NCBI GenBank assembly: GCA_017477125.1
Contig: JAFUXN010000128.1
Coordinates: 1 to 45,747, forward strand
Source: Selenomonadaceae bacterium
Lineage (GTDB): Bacteria; Bacillota; Negativicutes; Selenomonadales; Selenomonadaceae
Length of the DNA stretch: 45,747 nt
Reading direction: 5' to 3'
Shown here: positions 17,339 through 26,683 of the stretch, in pieces
Numbering within the stretch: the stretch's first letter is position 1
Layout: each line of letters begins with the position of its first letter
Made by a program: the position numbers and the translations under genes
Notes under the pieces: generated by a model
Told to the model about the DNA's origin: nothing
Seen by the model: the letters and a program-made list of their open reading frames with translations, nothing else
The model's database searches: none

Positions 17339-17820
17339 GAGCGCCCGCCGTCTCGCGTGGCGGCTCGCTCGATCCCTTCCGTCGACGCTGAATGTTTGGA
17401 GGCGGAGAAATATTTTTTGAGCGCTGCCCCTCTGTTTGATGTTAAATTATTGAGGGCGGAAAAAATTTTTTTGGGCTTTGAGTAAAGGGCTTCGTGTCAA
17501 TTAATGAACCGAGCGAGCCACCCCATCAGGGAGGCGGGCGCTCGTATATTTTCCCCGCGCCCCGCAGACACATGCTCTGCTTCTTCCGTTCGACCGTCGA
17601 CAACTTCAACGTCGCTCAATGAACCGAGCGAGCCGCCACATCAGGGAGGCGGGCGCTCGTATATTTTCCCCGCGCCCCGCAGACACATGCTCTGCTTCTT
17701 CCGCTCGACCGCCGACAACTTCAACGTCGCTCAATGAACCGAGCGAGCCGCCCCATCAGGGAGGCGGGCGCTCGAATATTTCCCTCGTCGCCCCGCAGAT
17801 ATGTACTTTGCTTCTTCCGG
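17339..17820. repeat. Palindrome block: one inverted and three tandem GAGCG elements
   Basis: The gene-free region after dpaL starts with an inverted copy of the family (17339-17370, CGCCCGCC arm first). It then holds three direct copies beginning at 17511, 17627 and 17741, within a repeat unit of about 115 bp that includes CCGCGCCCCGCAGACACATG and TCAACGTCGCTCAATGAACC. Each element has GAGCG/CGCTC outer arms, a CCGCC/GGCGG inner stem and an AT-rich tail (TATATTTTCC). The first tandem copy has CCACC, which breaks one inner pair. Bases 17371-17500 contain AT-rich runs with no recognisable feature. No gene is supported here. Confidence 0.88.
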
Positions 17821-17849
17821 TGTAAAATTTCTTTGGGAGGTATTATGGT

Positions 17850-19277
17850 ATGATCACATTCTTGATCGCGTTGGGAGCGTTGATCGCCGGCTACGCGATC
17901 TATTCAAAGATCGTCGACAACATCATCGCGCCGACCGATAACCCCACGCCTGCGATCACCAAAGCCGACGGCGTCGACTTCATGGTTTTGCCGACGTGGA
18001 AGGTCTTCTTGATCCAATTGCTCAACATCGCGGGGCTCGGACCGATCTTCGGCGCGCTCGGCGGAGCACTCTGGGGACCCGTCGTCTACTTTTGGATCGT
18101 CATCGGAACGATCTTTGCGGGCGGCGTCCACGATTACCTTTCGGGCATGATGTCGCTTCGAGAGGGCGGCAAGAGCATAACGGAGATCGTCGGCAACGAA
18201 CTCGGCGACACGATCCTGACCATTATGCGCGTGTTTCTCGTCGTGTTGATGGTGCTCGTCGGCACGGTGTTTTTGACGGGACCCGCCATGCTCATCGCCA
18301 AGCTCACCGCAATGCCGTTGATGCCGTGGCTCATCGCAATCTTGATCTACTACTTCCTCGCCACGCTCCTGCCCATCGATACGATCATCGCGCGCTTCTA
18401 TCCGATCTTCGGCGCGGCGCTGATCACCATGGCGGTCGGGATCATGGGCGGAATGTTGCTCGGCGTCGGAGGACACACCATGCCCGAAATGCAAATTGCC
18501 AACCTCTATCCTTCCGACGATCCTCTGCCCATCTGGCCTCTGATGTTCATCACGGTTGCGTGCGGAGCGGTCAGCGGTTTCCACTCAACTCAATCGCCGT
18601 TGATGGCGCGTTGCCTCAAGAGTGAACGCCTCGGTCGCCCCGTCTTCTACGGCGCCATGGTCATGGAGGGCGTGATCGCTCTGATTTGGGCGGCGGCGGG
18701 CGTCACCTTCTACGATTCGACCGGCGGACTTGCCACGGCATTGAAAGCGGGCGGTCCCGGCGGAGCCGTCTACGATATCTGCATCGGATTCATGGGCTCG
18801 GGCATCGGCGTGACGCTCGCGATGTTGGGCGTCGTCGCATGTCCGATCACCTCGGGCGACACCGCTTTCAGAGCCGCTCGATTGATCCTCGCCGATTGGT
18901 TCAAACTCGATCAGGGCTCGACGGCTAATCGTTTGAAGTTCGCGATCCCGTTGCTCGCCATCGGCGGCTGTCTCACTCAGATCGACTTCAACATCATCTG
19001 GCGATACTTCTCTTGGATGAACCAGACGCTGGCGATGATGATCCTCTGGACGGGCGCGGTCTACCTCCATCGCACGCACCCCGACTCGAAAGCGTATCTT
19101 GTCTCGCTGATCCCCGCGATGTTCATGTCGGTGGTGACGTTCACCTACATCTTGCAGGCGAAGGAAGGATTTGAGCTCGCCACGTCGATCACGTATCCCG
19201 CGGGAGTGATCTTCGCGCTCGTGTGCCTGGTGACTTGCATCAAAACCAGATTCACTCAACAGCCGTTGCACCATTGA
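17850..19277 (+). CDS. cstA: CstA-family carbon starvation / peptide or pyruvate transporter
   Basis: A 475-residue polytopic membrane protein with about 12 hydrophobic segments. Conserved CstA features are the N-terminal DGVDFMVLPTWKVF and LNIAGLGPIFGALGGALWGP segments, the GGVHDYLSGMMSLREGG loop, GFHSTQSPLMARCL, and the ACPITSGDTAFRAARL motif. It is shorter than E. coli CstA (about 700) and closer to the compact anaerobe type. CstA proteins import peptides or pyruvate; the substrate here is not determined. The ATG at 17850 has GGGAGG 9 bases upstream; an ATG at 17844 is followed at once by a stop. The pyrB promoter begins inside the last codons, so the two genes are probably separately controlled but not terminated apart. 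Confidence 0.9.
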   Translation: MITFLIALGALIAGYAIYSKIVDNIIAPTDNPTPAITKADGVDFMVLPTWKVFLIQLLNIAGLGPIFGALGGALWGPVVYFWIVIGTIFAGGVHDYLSGMMSLREGGKSITEIVGNELGDTILTIMRVFLVVLMVLVGTVFLTGPAMLIAKLTAMPLMPWLIAILIYYFLATLLPIDTIIARFYPIFGAALITMAVGIMGGMLLGVGGHTMPEMQIANLYPSDDPLPIWPLMFITVACGAVSGFHSTQSPLMARCLKSERLGRPVFYGAMVMEGVIALIWAAAGVTFYDSTGGLATALKAGGPGGAVYDICIGFMGSGIGVTLAMLGVVACPITSGDTAFRAARLILADWFKLDQGSTANRLKFAIPLLAIGGCLTQIDFNIIWRYFSWMNQTLAMMILWTGAVYLHRTHPDSKAYLVSLIPAMFMSVVTFTYILQAKEGFELATSITYPAGVIFALVCLVTCIKTRFTQQPLHH

Positions 19278-19294
19278 ACCGTTGATGATAGAAT
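19266..19294 (+). promoter_or_regulatory. Promoter of the pyrBC-carAB operon
   Basis: TTGCAC (19266-19271) and TAGAAT (19289-19294) are separated by 17 bp, and the -35 overlaps the 3' end of cstA. Initiation near 19301 would leave a leader of only about 27 nt before the pyrB start, too short for a PyrR-type attenuator. Confidence 0.7.
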
Positions 19295-19327
19295 GTGGCG
19301 TTAAATACTCACAGGGGAGTGATTTGT

Positions 19328-20278
19328 TTGCAAGGTAATGTTTCGATTGCCGGTCGCGACGTCATTCAGATTGCCGACTTCGACGCCGACCAAATTCGAT
19401 TGATCCTAAACACCGCCGTCGAACTCAAAGCCGTGCTCAAACGCAGTATCAAAAAATTGCCGTCGTTGAGGGGCAAGGCGATCGTCAATCTGTTTTTCGA
19501 GCCGTCGACGCGCACGAGGAGTTCATTCGAGCTCGCGGGAAAATATTTGGGCGCCGACGTGATTTCGCTCAACGCCTCAACGTCGTCGGTGGTCAAGGGC
19601 GAATCGATCCGCGACACTCTGTTGACGATTGAATCGATGGCGGTCGATGCGATGATCATTCGGCACAAATCCGAAGGCGTGCCGCAATTCGCCGCCAAGG
19701 TCGTCAAGCCGGTGATCATCAACGCGGGCGACGGCTGTCATGCTCACCCGTCTCAAGCGCTGCTCGATCTGCTGACGATCCATCAACTGAAGGCTCCGCT
19801 CGATCAGATCAATCAATTGAAGATCGCGATCATCGGAGACATTCTGCACAGCCGCGTTGCTCGTTCCGACATTGAGATATTTAAGAAATTCGGCGCCGAC
19901 ATTCATATCGCCGCGCCTCCGACGTTGTTGCCGCGTTTCGCCGACGGCTCGATCACCGTTCATGATCATGTTGAAGATGCGATCCGCGATGCCGACGTGG
20001 TGATCGTGTTGAGGCTTCAGCTCGAGCGCATGCAAGCGGGACTGATCCCGTCCGAGGACGAGTACTCGAGATTCTTCGGACTCGATGCTCAACGTTTGAA
20101 GTTGGCGAAACCCGATGCGTTGGTGATGCACCCCGGACCTCAGAACAACGGCTTGGAGATCTCCTTCGACGTGAATTATTCCGAGCAGTCGGCGATCAGA
20201 ACGCAAGTCAACAACGGGCTGGCGGTTCGCATGGCGCTGCTGCTGTTGACATTATCGGGCGAAAAGGTGGTGCTCTAA
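19328..20278 (+). CDS. pyrB: Aspartate carbamoyltransferase catalytic subunit
   Basis: A 316-residue enzyme that joins carbamoyl phosphate to aspartate, the first committed step of pyrimidine synthesis. The carbamoyl-phosphate site is FFEPSTRTRSSFE (STRTR at 60-64), with the lysine-containing loop SSVVKGES. Downstream are HPSQALLDLLTI, the LRLQLER segment and HPGPQN (268-273). No regulatory pyrI follows. The TTG at 19328 is chosen for GGGGAGTG 8 bases upstream and because the longer frame starts at the promoter. It ends exactly one base before the pyrC start. Confidence 0.96.
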   Translation: MQGNVSIAGRDVIQIADFDADQIRLILNTAVELKAVLKRSIKKLPSLRGKAIVNLFFEPSTRTRSSFELAGKYLGADVISLNASTSSVVKGESIRDTLLTIESMAVDAMIIRHKSEGVPQFAAKVVKPVIINAGDGCHAHPSQALLDLLTIHQLKAPLDQINQLKIAIIGDILHSRVARSDIEIFKKFGADIHIAAPPTLLPRFADGSITVHDHVEDAIRDADVVIVLRLQLERMQAGLIPSEDEYSRFFGLDAQRLKLAKPDALVMHPGPQNNGLEISFDVNYSEQSAIRTQVNNGLAVRMALLLLTLSGEKVVL

Positions 20279-21568
20279 TTGGCAAAGATAACACATTCGC
20301 TGCTGTTGCGGAACGGGCGAGTGATCGATCCTGCGAACGGGCTCGACGAGACTGCCGACGTGTTGATCGTCGACGGACACATCGCGGCGGTGCAACCGTC
20401 GATCGAACTGCAAGCGCATGAGACGCTCGACGTGAGCGGGCAGATCGTGGTGCCGGGACTGATCGACATGCACGTTCATTTTCGCGAGCCCGGGCAGGAG
20501 TACAAGGAGGATTTTGAGAGCGGATCGAAGGCGGCGGCGGCGGGCGGCTTCACCACCGTCGCGACGATGCCGAACACCAAGCCCGTGGTCGACAACGCGT
20601 ATTTGGTAGAGGCGATGGTTGATCGAGCGGCGGAGGTCGGGCTGATCAACATCAAGATCATCGGCGCGCTGACCAAGGGACAGAAGGGCGAACAGCTTGC
20701 AGAGATGGCGGAGATGAGCGCGGCGGGAGCGGTGGCGTTCTCTGACGACGGACATTTCGTCGACAACGCGAAGATATTTTTGAACGCGCTCGATTACTTG
20801 AAACCGCTCGGCAAGTTGGCGATCTGTCACGAGGAGGAGACGATGCTGGTCAAGGGCGGCTCGATGAACGAATCGCTGAACTCGACGCGGTTGGGTCTCA
20901 AGGGTCGACCGTCGATCGCGGAGGACATTGCGATCGCTCGCGATTGTCTGTTGGCGGATTATGCGGAGACGCGAGTGCACTTCGCGCATGTGTCGTCGGC
21001 GCGAGCGGTGGACATCATTCGAGAGACGAAATCGCGGGGCGTGAAGGTGAGCGCCGAATGCACGCCGCAGCATTTGACGTTGACGGATGATCTGGTCAAT
21101 CCTTCGGACGCGACGACGAAGATCAATCCGCCGTTGAGGACGCAAGCGGACTGTGATGCATTGCTTGAGGGCTTGCTCGACGGGACGATCGATTGCCTGG
21201 TGACGGATCATTCGCCGCATGCGATCTACGAAAAAGAATTTCCCTATGATCAAGCGCCGAGCGGGTTCCCGGGGCTCGAAACGTCATTGGCGGTGATGCT
21301 GACGGAACTCGTATCGAAGGGACGCATGCCGCTCAACAAATTGATCGAGAAGATGACGATTGCGCCGGCGAAAGTGTTCGGGCTCGAGGCGGGCACGTTG
21401 AGCGTCGGGGCGAAAGCTGATGTGACGGTCTTTGATCCGAATCTCGAATGGATCGTCGAGCCGGAGAAATTCATGTCGAAGGCAAAATTCTCGCCGTTCG
21501 CGGGGCGCACTCTCAAAGGGCGAGTGACGCACACGATCTGCGGCGGCAAACTCATCTTCAAACTCTGA
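20279..21568 (+). CDS. pyrC: Dihydroorotase, type I (zinc amidohydrolase)
   Basis: A 429-residue amidohydrolase that cyclises carbamoyl aspartate to dihydroorotate. Metal ligands are His65 and His67 in DMHVHFREPG, with later His residues in HEEE, HFAHVSS and the Asp of VTDHSPH. MPNTKPVVDN is the substrate loop. Length and the FREPG motif identify the class I bacterial form. The start is a TTG at 20279 immediately after the pyrB stop, with AAGGTGG as ribosome site, so translation is coupled. It is followed by a 35-base gap and an AGGAGG before carA. Confidence 0.96.
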   Translation: MAKITHSLLLRNGRVIDPANGLDETADVLIVDGHIAAVQPSIELQAHETLDVSGQIVVPGLIDMHVHFREPGQEYKEDFESGSKAAAAGGFTTVATMPNTKPVVDNAYLVEAMVDRAAEVGLINIKIIGALTKGQKGEQLAEMAEMSAAGAVAFSDDGHFVDNAKIFLNALDYLKPLGKLAICHEEETMLVKGGSMNESLNSTRLGLKGRPSIAEDIAIARDCLLADYAETRVHFAHVSSARAVDIIRETKSRGVKVSAECTPQHLTLTDDLVNPSDATTKINPPLRTQADCDALLEGLLDGTIDCLVTDHSPHAIYEKEFPYDQAPSGFPGLETSLAVMLTELVSKGRMPLNKLIEKMTIAPAKVFGLEAGTLSVGAKADVTVFDPNLEWIVEPEKFMSKAKFSPFAGRTLKGRVTHTICGGKLIFKL

Positions 21569-21603
21569 TCGCGACGGCTCAAAAAATTTTTAGGAGGTCA
21601 AAT

Positions 21604-22665
21604 ATGCGAGGTAAACTTGTGCTCGAAGACGGCTCTGTCTTCAACGGATTTTTGATTGGCGACTCCGCTTTCGGCGAAGTCGTTTTTAATACCGGCATGG
21701 AGGGCTATCAGGACATTCTCACCGATCCGTCCTACTGCACTCAGATCGTCGCGTTGACTTATCCGCTCGTCGGCAACTACGGCGTCAATCACAAATTCAA
21801 TCAGTCCAAACGCCCGCTGTGCTCCGCGCTCATCTGCGCCGAGCTTTGCACTCAACCGTCGGGCTCCGAATGCGAAGACACTCTCCAAAATTATCTCGAC
21901 CATTACAAAATCCCGTGCTTCACCGGCGTCGATACCAGAGCGTTGACCATCAAGTTGCGCTCGTCGGGCACCATGAAGGGCGGGCTTTTTCCTGTCGACA
22001 CTCCTCAAGCGGAAATCGATCGCGTGCTCAAGCAGAAGCTCAACCCCAACGTCGTATCGATCGCCACCTGCGATGAGCAATACGTGCTCAACGGCGACTC
22101 CGACGGGCTCAAGGTTGCCGTCTACGACTTCGGCATCAAACGCAATATCCTCGACAGCCTCGTGGTGCGCGGCGCGCGAGTGATCGTCATGCCCGCGTCG
22201 ACCTCCGCCGAAGAATGTTTGGCGCTCGAGCCCGATCTGATCTTCCTGTCGAACGGTCCCGGCGATCCCGCCGACCTCCCCGCGATCACCGATCAGATCA
22301 AAATTTTGATCGGCAAGAAACCGATCTTCGGCATCTGCCTCGGACATCAACTGATCGCCCGCGCACTCGGCGCCAAGACTTTCAAGCTCAAGTTCGGACA
22401 TCGCGGCGTCAATCAGCCCGTCAAGTTCCTCGACAACAATCGCTGCTACATCACCAGCCAAAATCATGGCTTCGCCGTCGACGAAAAATCTCTCGACAAT
22501 GTTCCGCTCGATATAACATGCGTGTCGCTCAATGACGGCACCATCGAAGGGCTCAAACACCACAGCCTGCCGGTCGAGAGCGTGCAGTTCCATCCCGAGG
22601 CGTCGCCCGGTCCGAACGATTGCGCGTTCATGTTCGACAGGCTTTTCGTCCGCGCGGACGGTTGA
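21604..22665 (+). CDS. carA: Carbamoyl-phosphate synthase small (glutaminase) subunit
   Basis: A 353-residue subunit that hydrolyses glutamine and channels ammonia to CarB. The N-terminal CarA domain (1-150) includes VFNTGMEGYQDILTDPSY and GVDTRALT. The class I glutamine amidotransferase domain has the nucleophile Cys245 in FGICLGHQ and the His330/Glu332 dyad in QFHPEA. The ATG at 21604 follows TAGGAGG by 6 bases; the in-frame extension upstream runs through pyrC in another frame and is not used. The carA-carB gap is 15 bases with GAGGAGG. Confidence 0.97.
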   Translation: MRGKLVLEDGSVFNGFLIGDSAFGEVVFNTGMEGYQDILTDPSYCTQIVALTYPLVGNYGVNHKFNQSKRPLCSALICAELCTQPSGSECEDTLQNYLDHYKIPCFTGVDTRALTIKLRSSGTMKGGLFPVDTPQAEIDRVLKQKLNPNVVSIATCDEQYVLNGDSDGLKVAVYDFGIKRNILDSLVVRGARVIVMPASTSAEECLALEPDLIFLSNGPGDPADLPAITDQIKILIGKKPIFGICLGHQLIARALGAKTFKLKFGHRGVNQPVKFLDNNRCYITSQNHGFAVDEKSLDNVPLDITCVSLNDGTIEGLKHHSLPVESVQFHPEASPGPNDCAFMFDRLFVRADG

Positions 22666-22680
22666 GAGGAGGACGATTGT

Positions 22681-25600
22681 ATGCCGAAGAATAAATCCAT
22701 GAACAAGGTGCTCGTGATCGGATCGGGACCGATAGTGATCGGGCAGGCGGCGGAGTTCGATTACGCGGGCACTCAAGCGTGTCGAGCGCTGCGCGATGAG
22801 GGCTTCAACGTCGTGCTCGTCAATCCCAACCCCGCGACGATCATGACCGATGTCGACACCGCTCATCGAGTTTACATGGAGCCGTTGACGCTCGAATTTT
22901 TGACGCACGTGATCGAGAAGGAGCGCCCCGACGGATTGTTGGCGACGCTCGGCGGTCAAGCGGGACTCAACCTTGCGGTCAAGCTCGAAGATGCGGGCGT
23001 GCTCGAGAAGTTCAACGTCAAAGTGCTCGGCACCTCGACGGACGCCGTTCGCCATGCGGAGGATCGTGATCTGTTCAAGAAGGCGATGGAGGCGATCAAT
23101 GAGCCCGTCGCTCAATCGATGATCGTTGAGGACGTCGACAGCGCGGTCGCCTTCGCCAAAAAGATCGGCTTCCCCGTGATCGTTCGCCCCGCTTATACGC
23201 TCGGAGGAGAGGGCGGCGGCTTCGCCAACTCGACCAATGAGCTGATCGATATCGCGGTGCGCGGGCTGAAGGCGTCGATGATCGGTCAAGTGCTGATCGA
23301 AAAATCTCTGTTCGGCTACAAGGAGATCGAATACGAGGTGATGCGCGACGCCAACGACAACTGCATCTGCATCTGTAACATGGAGAACATCGATCCCGTC
23401 GGCGTGCACACCGGCGACAGTGTGGTCGTGGCTCCGACGCAGACGCTCAGCGATGTCGAGGCGCAGATGTTGAGATCGGCGTCGATCAAGATCATTCGCG
23501 CGTTGAAGATCGAAGGCGGTTGCAATATCCAATTCGCTCTCGACCCTCACAGCCAAGAATACTTCGTCATTGAGGTCAATCCGCGCGTCAGTCGATCGTC
23601 GGCGCTGGCGTCGAAGGCGACGGGATATCCGATCGCTAAGGTGAGTGCAAAGATCGCGGCGGGCTTGACGCTCGACGAGATCACTAACGATGTCACCGGC
23701 AAGACCAAGGCTTGTTTCGAGCCGTCGATCGATTACTGCGTCATTAAATATCTGCGCTGGCCCTTCGATAAATTCTACTACGCCGACAAGACGCTCGGGA
23801 CGCAGATGAAGGCGACGGGCGAGGTCATGGCGATCGATCGCAAGTTTGAGGCGGCGTTGTTGAAGGCGATCCGCTCGTTGGAGATCGGCGCCAATCGTTT
23901 GTATCTGAAGAAGTTCGCGGATTGGTCGGACGAGAAGGTTGTTCGACATGCCAAGCGCGTTGATGATGAAAGGCTGTTCGCGATCGCGGAAGCGTTCCGT
24001 CGCGGGGTGTTGACGGTTGATGAGATCGCCGACGAAACTTTGATCGATCGGTGGTTCCTCAACAAGATCAAGAACATCGCCGACATCGAAAACAAACTCC
24101 GCGCGGATCAGTTGAGCGACGAGCTGTTGATCGAGGCGAAGAAGATCGGATTGCCCGACGCGGCGATCGCGGAGCTCAACGGCGGAAAGACCGCAGAGAT
24201 CAGACGTCGGCGCCATTCGATCGGATTGTTGCCGCATTTCAAGATGGTCGACACGTGCGCGGCGGAGTTCGATGCTCAAACGCCGTACCTTTATTCGACT
24301 TACAACGCGGAGACTTCCGACGCATTGCCTTCCGCGCATGACAAAGTGATCGTGCTCGGGTCGGGACCGATCCGCATCGGGCAGGGCGTTGAGTTCGATT
24401 ATTGCTCCGTGCGTTGCGTTCGACAGCTGCAGAAGCTCGGGAAGTTTGCGATCATCATCAACAACAATCCCGAAACGGTGTCGACGGACTTCGACACGAG
24501 CGATCGGCTCTACTTCGAACCGTTGACGCTCGAGGACGTGCAGAACATCATTGAATACGAGTCGAAGGACGCGCCGCTCGGAGTGATCGCGCAGTTTGGA
24601 GGACAGACGGCGATCAATTTGGGCGTGGCGCTCGACGGCGAGCTCGACGGCAAGGATCGCTATTTCATATTGGGAACGTCGATCGAAAACATCAACCGCG
24701 CGGAGGATCGAGACGCGTTTGATAATCTGTGCGAGGGGCTTGACATTCCCCGACCGAAAGGCGCGGCGATCTTCACGGTCGAGGAGGCGCTCAACGCGGC
24801 GAGCAGGATCGGTTATCCGCTGATGGTGAGACCGAGTTATGTGTTGGGCGGTCGAGCGATGCAGGTGGTGTACAACGACGAGGAGTTGACGGCTTATGTC
24901 CAACGAGCGATCGCGGCGTCGGACGGCAAGCACCCGGTGTTCGTCGATCGATATCTGCCCGGGACGGAGCTCGACGTTGATGCGGTGAGCGACGGCGACA
25001 ACGTGTTGATCGGCGGGATCATGCAGCACGTTGAGCGGGCGGGCGTTCATTCGGGAGACAGCATAGCGGTGTTTCCTCCGTTGACGGTCGACAAGCCCAC
25101 GCTCGACACGGTCACCGATTACACCACGACGCTGGCGCGCGCGCTCAACGTCAAGGGCTTGCTCAACATTCAGTTCGTGATCGCCGACGGCAAAGTTTTC
25201 GTGCTCGAGGTCAATCCGAGGAGCAGTCGAACGATCCCGTTCATCAGCAAGGCGGCGGGGATCGATCTGGTCGACCTGGCGACGCAAGCGGCGATCGGAT
25301 TCAAGCTCGGTCAATCGATCATCAATCATCCGAAGAAGCCTTATTATGCGGTGAAGGTGCCGGTGTTCTCGTTGGCGAAGATGCAAGGCGTCGAGGTCGG
25401 CTTGGGACCCGAGATGCGCTCGACGGGCGAGGTCGTGGGCTTGGATTATCATTTCAGCCGCGCGCTGTACAAAGGATTGCTGGCGGCGGGAACGGTGGTG
25501 CCGGTGGGCGAGCTCGAGGCGCACACGAAGCCGTGCATCTTGTTCACGGTGGCGGATCGCGACAAGGACGAGGCGGTTAAGTTGGCGGCGGCGTTCGCGG

Positions 25601-25980
25601 AGTGCGGATTTGATCTGGCGGCGACGGAAGGAACTCGCAAAGCGTTCGACGAGGCGGGCATCAAATCGAAGTTGGTTGGCAAGGTGCATCAACGGTCGGC
25701 GGACATCATCAAGATGTTGAGGAGCGGGCTGATCTGCATGGTGGTCAACACGTTGAGCGACAGCTTCATCAACGATCAAAACAGTTTGGCGTTGCGCGAC
25801 GGATTCAAGATCAGACGCGCGGCGGTCGAGATCGGAGTGCCGTGCCTGACGAGCCTCGACACTGCCAACGCGGTGCTCGACGTGGTGCAGTTTGCGAAGG
25901 ATCGTCGGCTGGTGTACTCGCTCGCGATCCAAGATTATCTGGGCGGCGTGCATGCCAACGTGCCCGTTCAGTACTATTGA
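22681..25980 (+). CDS. carB: Carbamoyl-phosphate synthase large subunit
   Basis: A 1099-residue enzyme, slightly longer than E. coli CarB (1073). It has two homologous ATP-grasp halves: GSGPIVIGQAAEFDYAG opens the carboxyphosphate half and LGSGPIRIGQGVEFDYC opens the carbamoyl-phosphate half near residue 558. GGEGGGFAN, EVNPRVSRSSALASKATG and EVNPRSSRTIPFISKAAG are the ATP-grasp metal/phosphate loops. A C-terminal MGS-like allosteric domain spans about 960-1099. The subunit makes carbamoyl phosphate for pyrimidines and arginine. The ATG at 22681 follows GAGGAGGACG. It closes the pyrBC-carAB operon, and a terminator starts about 22 bases after the stop. Confidence 0.97.
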   Translation: MPKNKSMNKVLVIGSGPIVIGQAAEFDYAGTQACRALRDEGFNVVLVNPNPATIMTDVDTAHRVYMEPLTLEFLTHVIEKERPDGLLATLGGQAGLNLAVKLEDAGVLEKFNVKVLGTSTDAVRHAEDRDLFKKAMEAINEPVAQSMIVEDVDSAVAFAKKIGFPVIVRPAYTLGGEGGGFANSTNELIDIAVRGLKASMIGQVLIEKSLFGYKEIEYEVMRDANDNCICICNMENIDPVGVHTGDSVVVAPTQTLSDVEAQMLRSASIKIIRALKIEGGCNIQFALDPHSQEYFVIEVNPRVSRSSALASKATGYPIAKVSAKIAAGLTLDEITNDVTGKTKACFEPSIDYCVIKYLRWPFDKFYYADKTLGTQMKATGEVMAIDRKFEAALLKAIRSLEIGANRLYLKKFADWSDEKVVRHAKRVDDERLFAIAEAFRRGVLTVDEIADETLIDRWFLNKIKNIADIENKLRADQLSDELLIEAKKIGLPDAAIAELNGGKTAEIRRRRHSIGLLPHFKMVDTCAAEFDAQTPYLYSTYNAETSDALPSAHDKVIVLGSGPIRIGQGVEFDYCSVRCVRQLQKLGKFAIIINNNPETVSTDFDTSDRLYFEPLTLEDVQNIIEYESKDAPLGVIAQFGGQTAINLGVALDGELDGKDRYFILGTSIENINRAEDRDAFDNLCEGLDIPRPKGAAIFTVEEALNAASRIGYPLMVRPSYVLGGRAMQVVYNDEELTAYVQRAIAASDGKHPVFVDRYLPGTELDVDAVSDGDNVLIGGIMQHVERAGVHSGDSIAVFPPLTVDKPTLDTVTDYTTTLARALNVKGLLNIQFVIADGKVFVLEVNPRSSRTIPFISKAAGIDLVDLATQAAIGFKLGQSIINHPKKPYYAVKVPVFSLAKMQGVEVGLGPEMRSTGEVVGLDYHFSRALYKGLLAAGTVVPVGELEAHTKPCILFTVADRDKDEAVKLAAAFAECGFDLAATEGTRKAFDEAGIKSKLVGKVHQRSADIIKMLRSGLICMVVNTLSDSFINDQNSLALRDGFKIRRAAVEIGVPCLTSLDTANAVLDVVQFAKDRRLVYSLAIQDYLGGVHANVPVQYY

Positions 25981-26001
25981 GCCGATCATAATTGAGATCA
26001 G

Positions 26002-26033
26002 ACGACCGTGGAGAAATCCGGCGGTCGTTTTTT
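26002..26033 (+). terminator. Terminator of the pyr-car operon
   Basis: ACGACCG (26002-26008) pairs with CGGTCGT (26022-26028), followed by a T run to 26033. The hairpin is unrelated to the GAGCG palindrome family used elsewhere in the window. Confidence 0.88.
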
Positions 26034-26035
26034 CA

Positions 26036-26064
26036 TTGACTTCATTGCGCCCTGATATTACAAT
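26036..26064 (+). promoter_or_regulatory. Strong promoter of the acyl/transketolase accessory operon
   Basis: TTGACT (26036-26041), a 17-bp spacer and TACAAT (26059-26064) lie immediately after the carB terminator. This is one of the closest matches to consensus in the window and would drive the seven genes that follow. Confidence 0.82.
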
Positions 26065-26110
26065 GTGAACTTGATCGAGTTGGATCAGTGTCTTTGGTGA
26101 GGTGATTGGA

Positions 26111-26653
26111 TTGATTACGAATGATATTGTCGGCAGATACGTGACGTTGCGTTCACCTGTCGAGGCGGACGCGGAGTTTGCATTGGCTATGCGTCAAACG
26201 CCGGGTGCTCTCAAATTCATGCCGCCCTTGAATGTGACCATGGATCAGCAGAGGGCATGGATCAACAAGCAGCATTCGATGGAGGGCGATTATTTTTTTG
26301 TCGTCTTCAACAGGAACGATGAGCGCGTCGGTGTCATAAGGCTTTTTGACATGCACGACGGCGAGTGCGAAATCGGAAGGCTCGTCATGCAGGGCACTGC
26401 AATCGATACCATTGAAGCACACTTATTGGTGTTGAGGTTTGCGTTTGGAGATTTGAATTTGAAGAAGGTTGTCGGCTATATTTATCCCGACAACGATTCG
26501 GCGTTGCGTCTCTCGAAAATGTTTGATGCGGAGATGAGCAAGCCCGCGCTCGGCTCGATCAAAACCTTTGATTGTTTGTCTGCGAGCTATTATCCCGATA
26601 AATTTGTCGAGACCGAGAAGAAGATCGCAAAGCTCATCTACCGTCGGCGATGA
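26111..26653 (+). CDS. GNAT-family N-acetyltransferase
   Basis: A 180-residue GNAT protein. The opening GRYVTLRSPVEADAEFALAMRQ is the usual start of the RimJ/RimL-like subgroup; the core strand and acetyl-CoA region are VFNRNDERVGVIRLFDMHDGECEIGRLVM, and the distal helix is YPDNDSALRLSKMFDA. Sugar-amine acetyltransferases of surface glycan clusters often look like this (PseH-type), but the acceptor is not determined. I take the TTG at 26111, with GGTGAGGTGAT just upstream, over the GTG at 26102 that lies inside that ribosome site. It is the first gene after the operon promoter and is followed by the SDR gene after 30 bases. Confidence 0.82.
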   Translation: MITNDIVGRYVTLRSPVEADAEFALAMRQTPGALKFMPPLNVTMDQQRAWINKQHSMEGDYFFVVFNRNDERVGVIRLFDMHDGECEIGRLVMQGTAIDTIEAHLLVLRFAFGDLNLKKVVGYIYPDNDSALRLSKMFDAEMSKPALGSIKTFDCLSASYYPDKFVETEKKIAKLIYRRR

Positions 26654-26683
26654 AACTGACGCGTTGTTTTTGGTGGTGATGTG

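Noticed and set aside
21598-25989. 1463-codon antisense frame opposite carA-carB
   Set aside because: The sense genes are unmistakable; the antisense frame is Arg/Asp/His rich and stays open only because TTA, CTA and TCA codons are rare in this genome.
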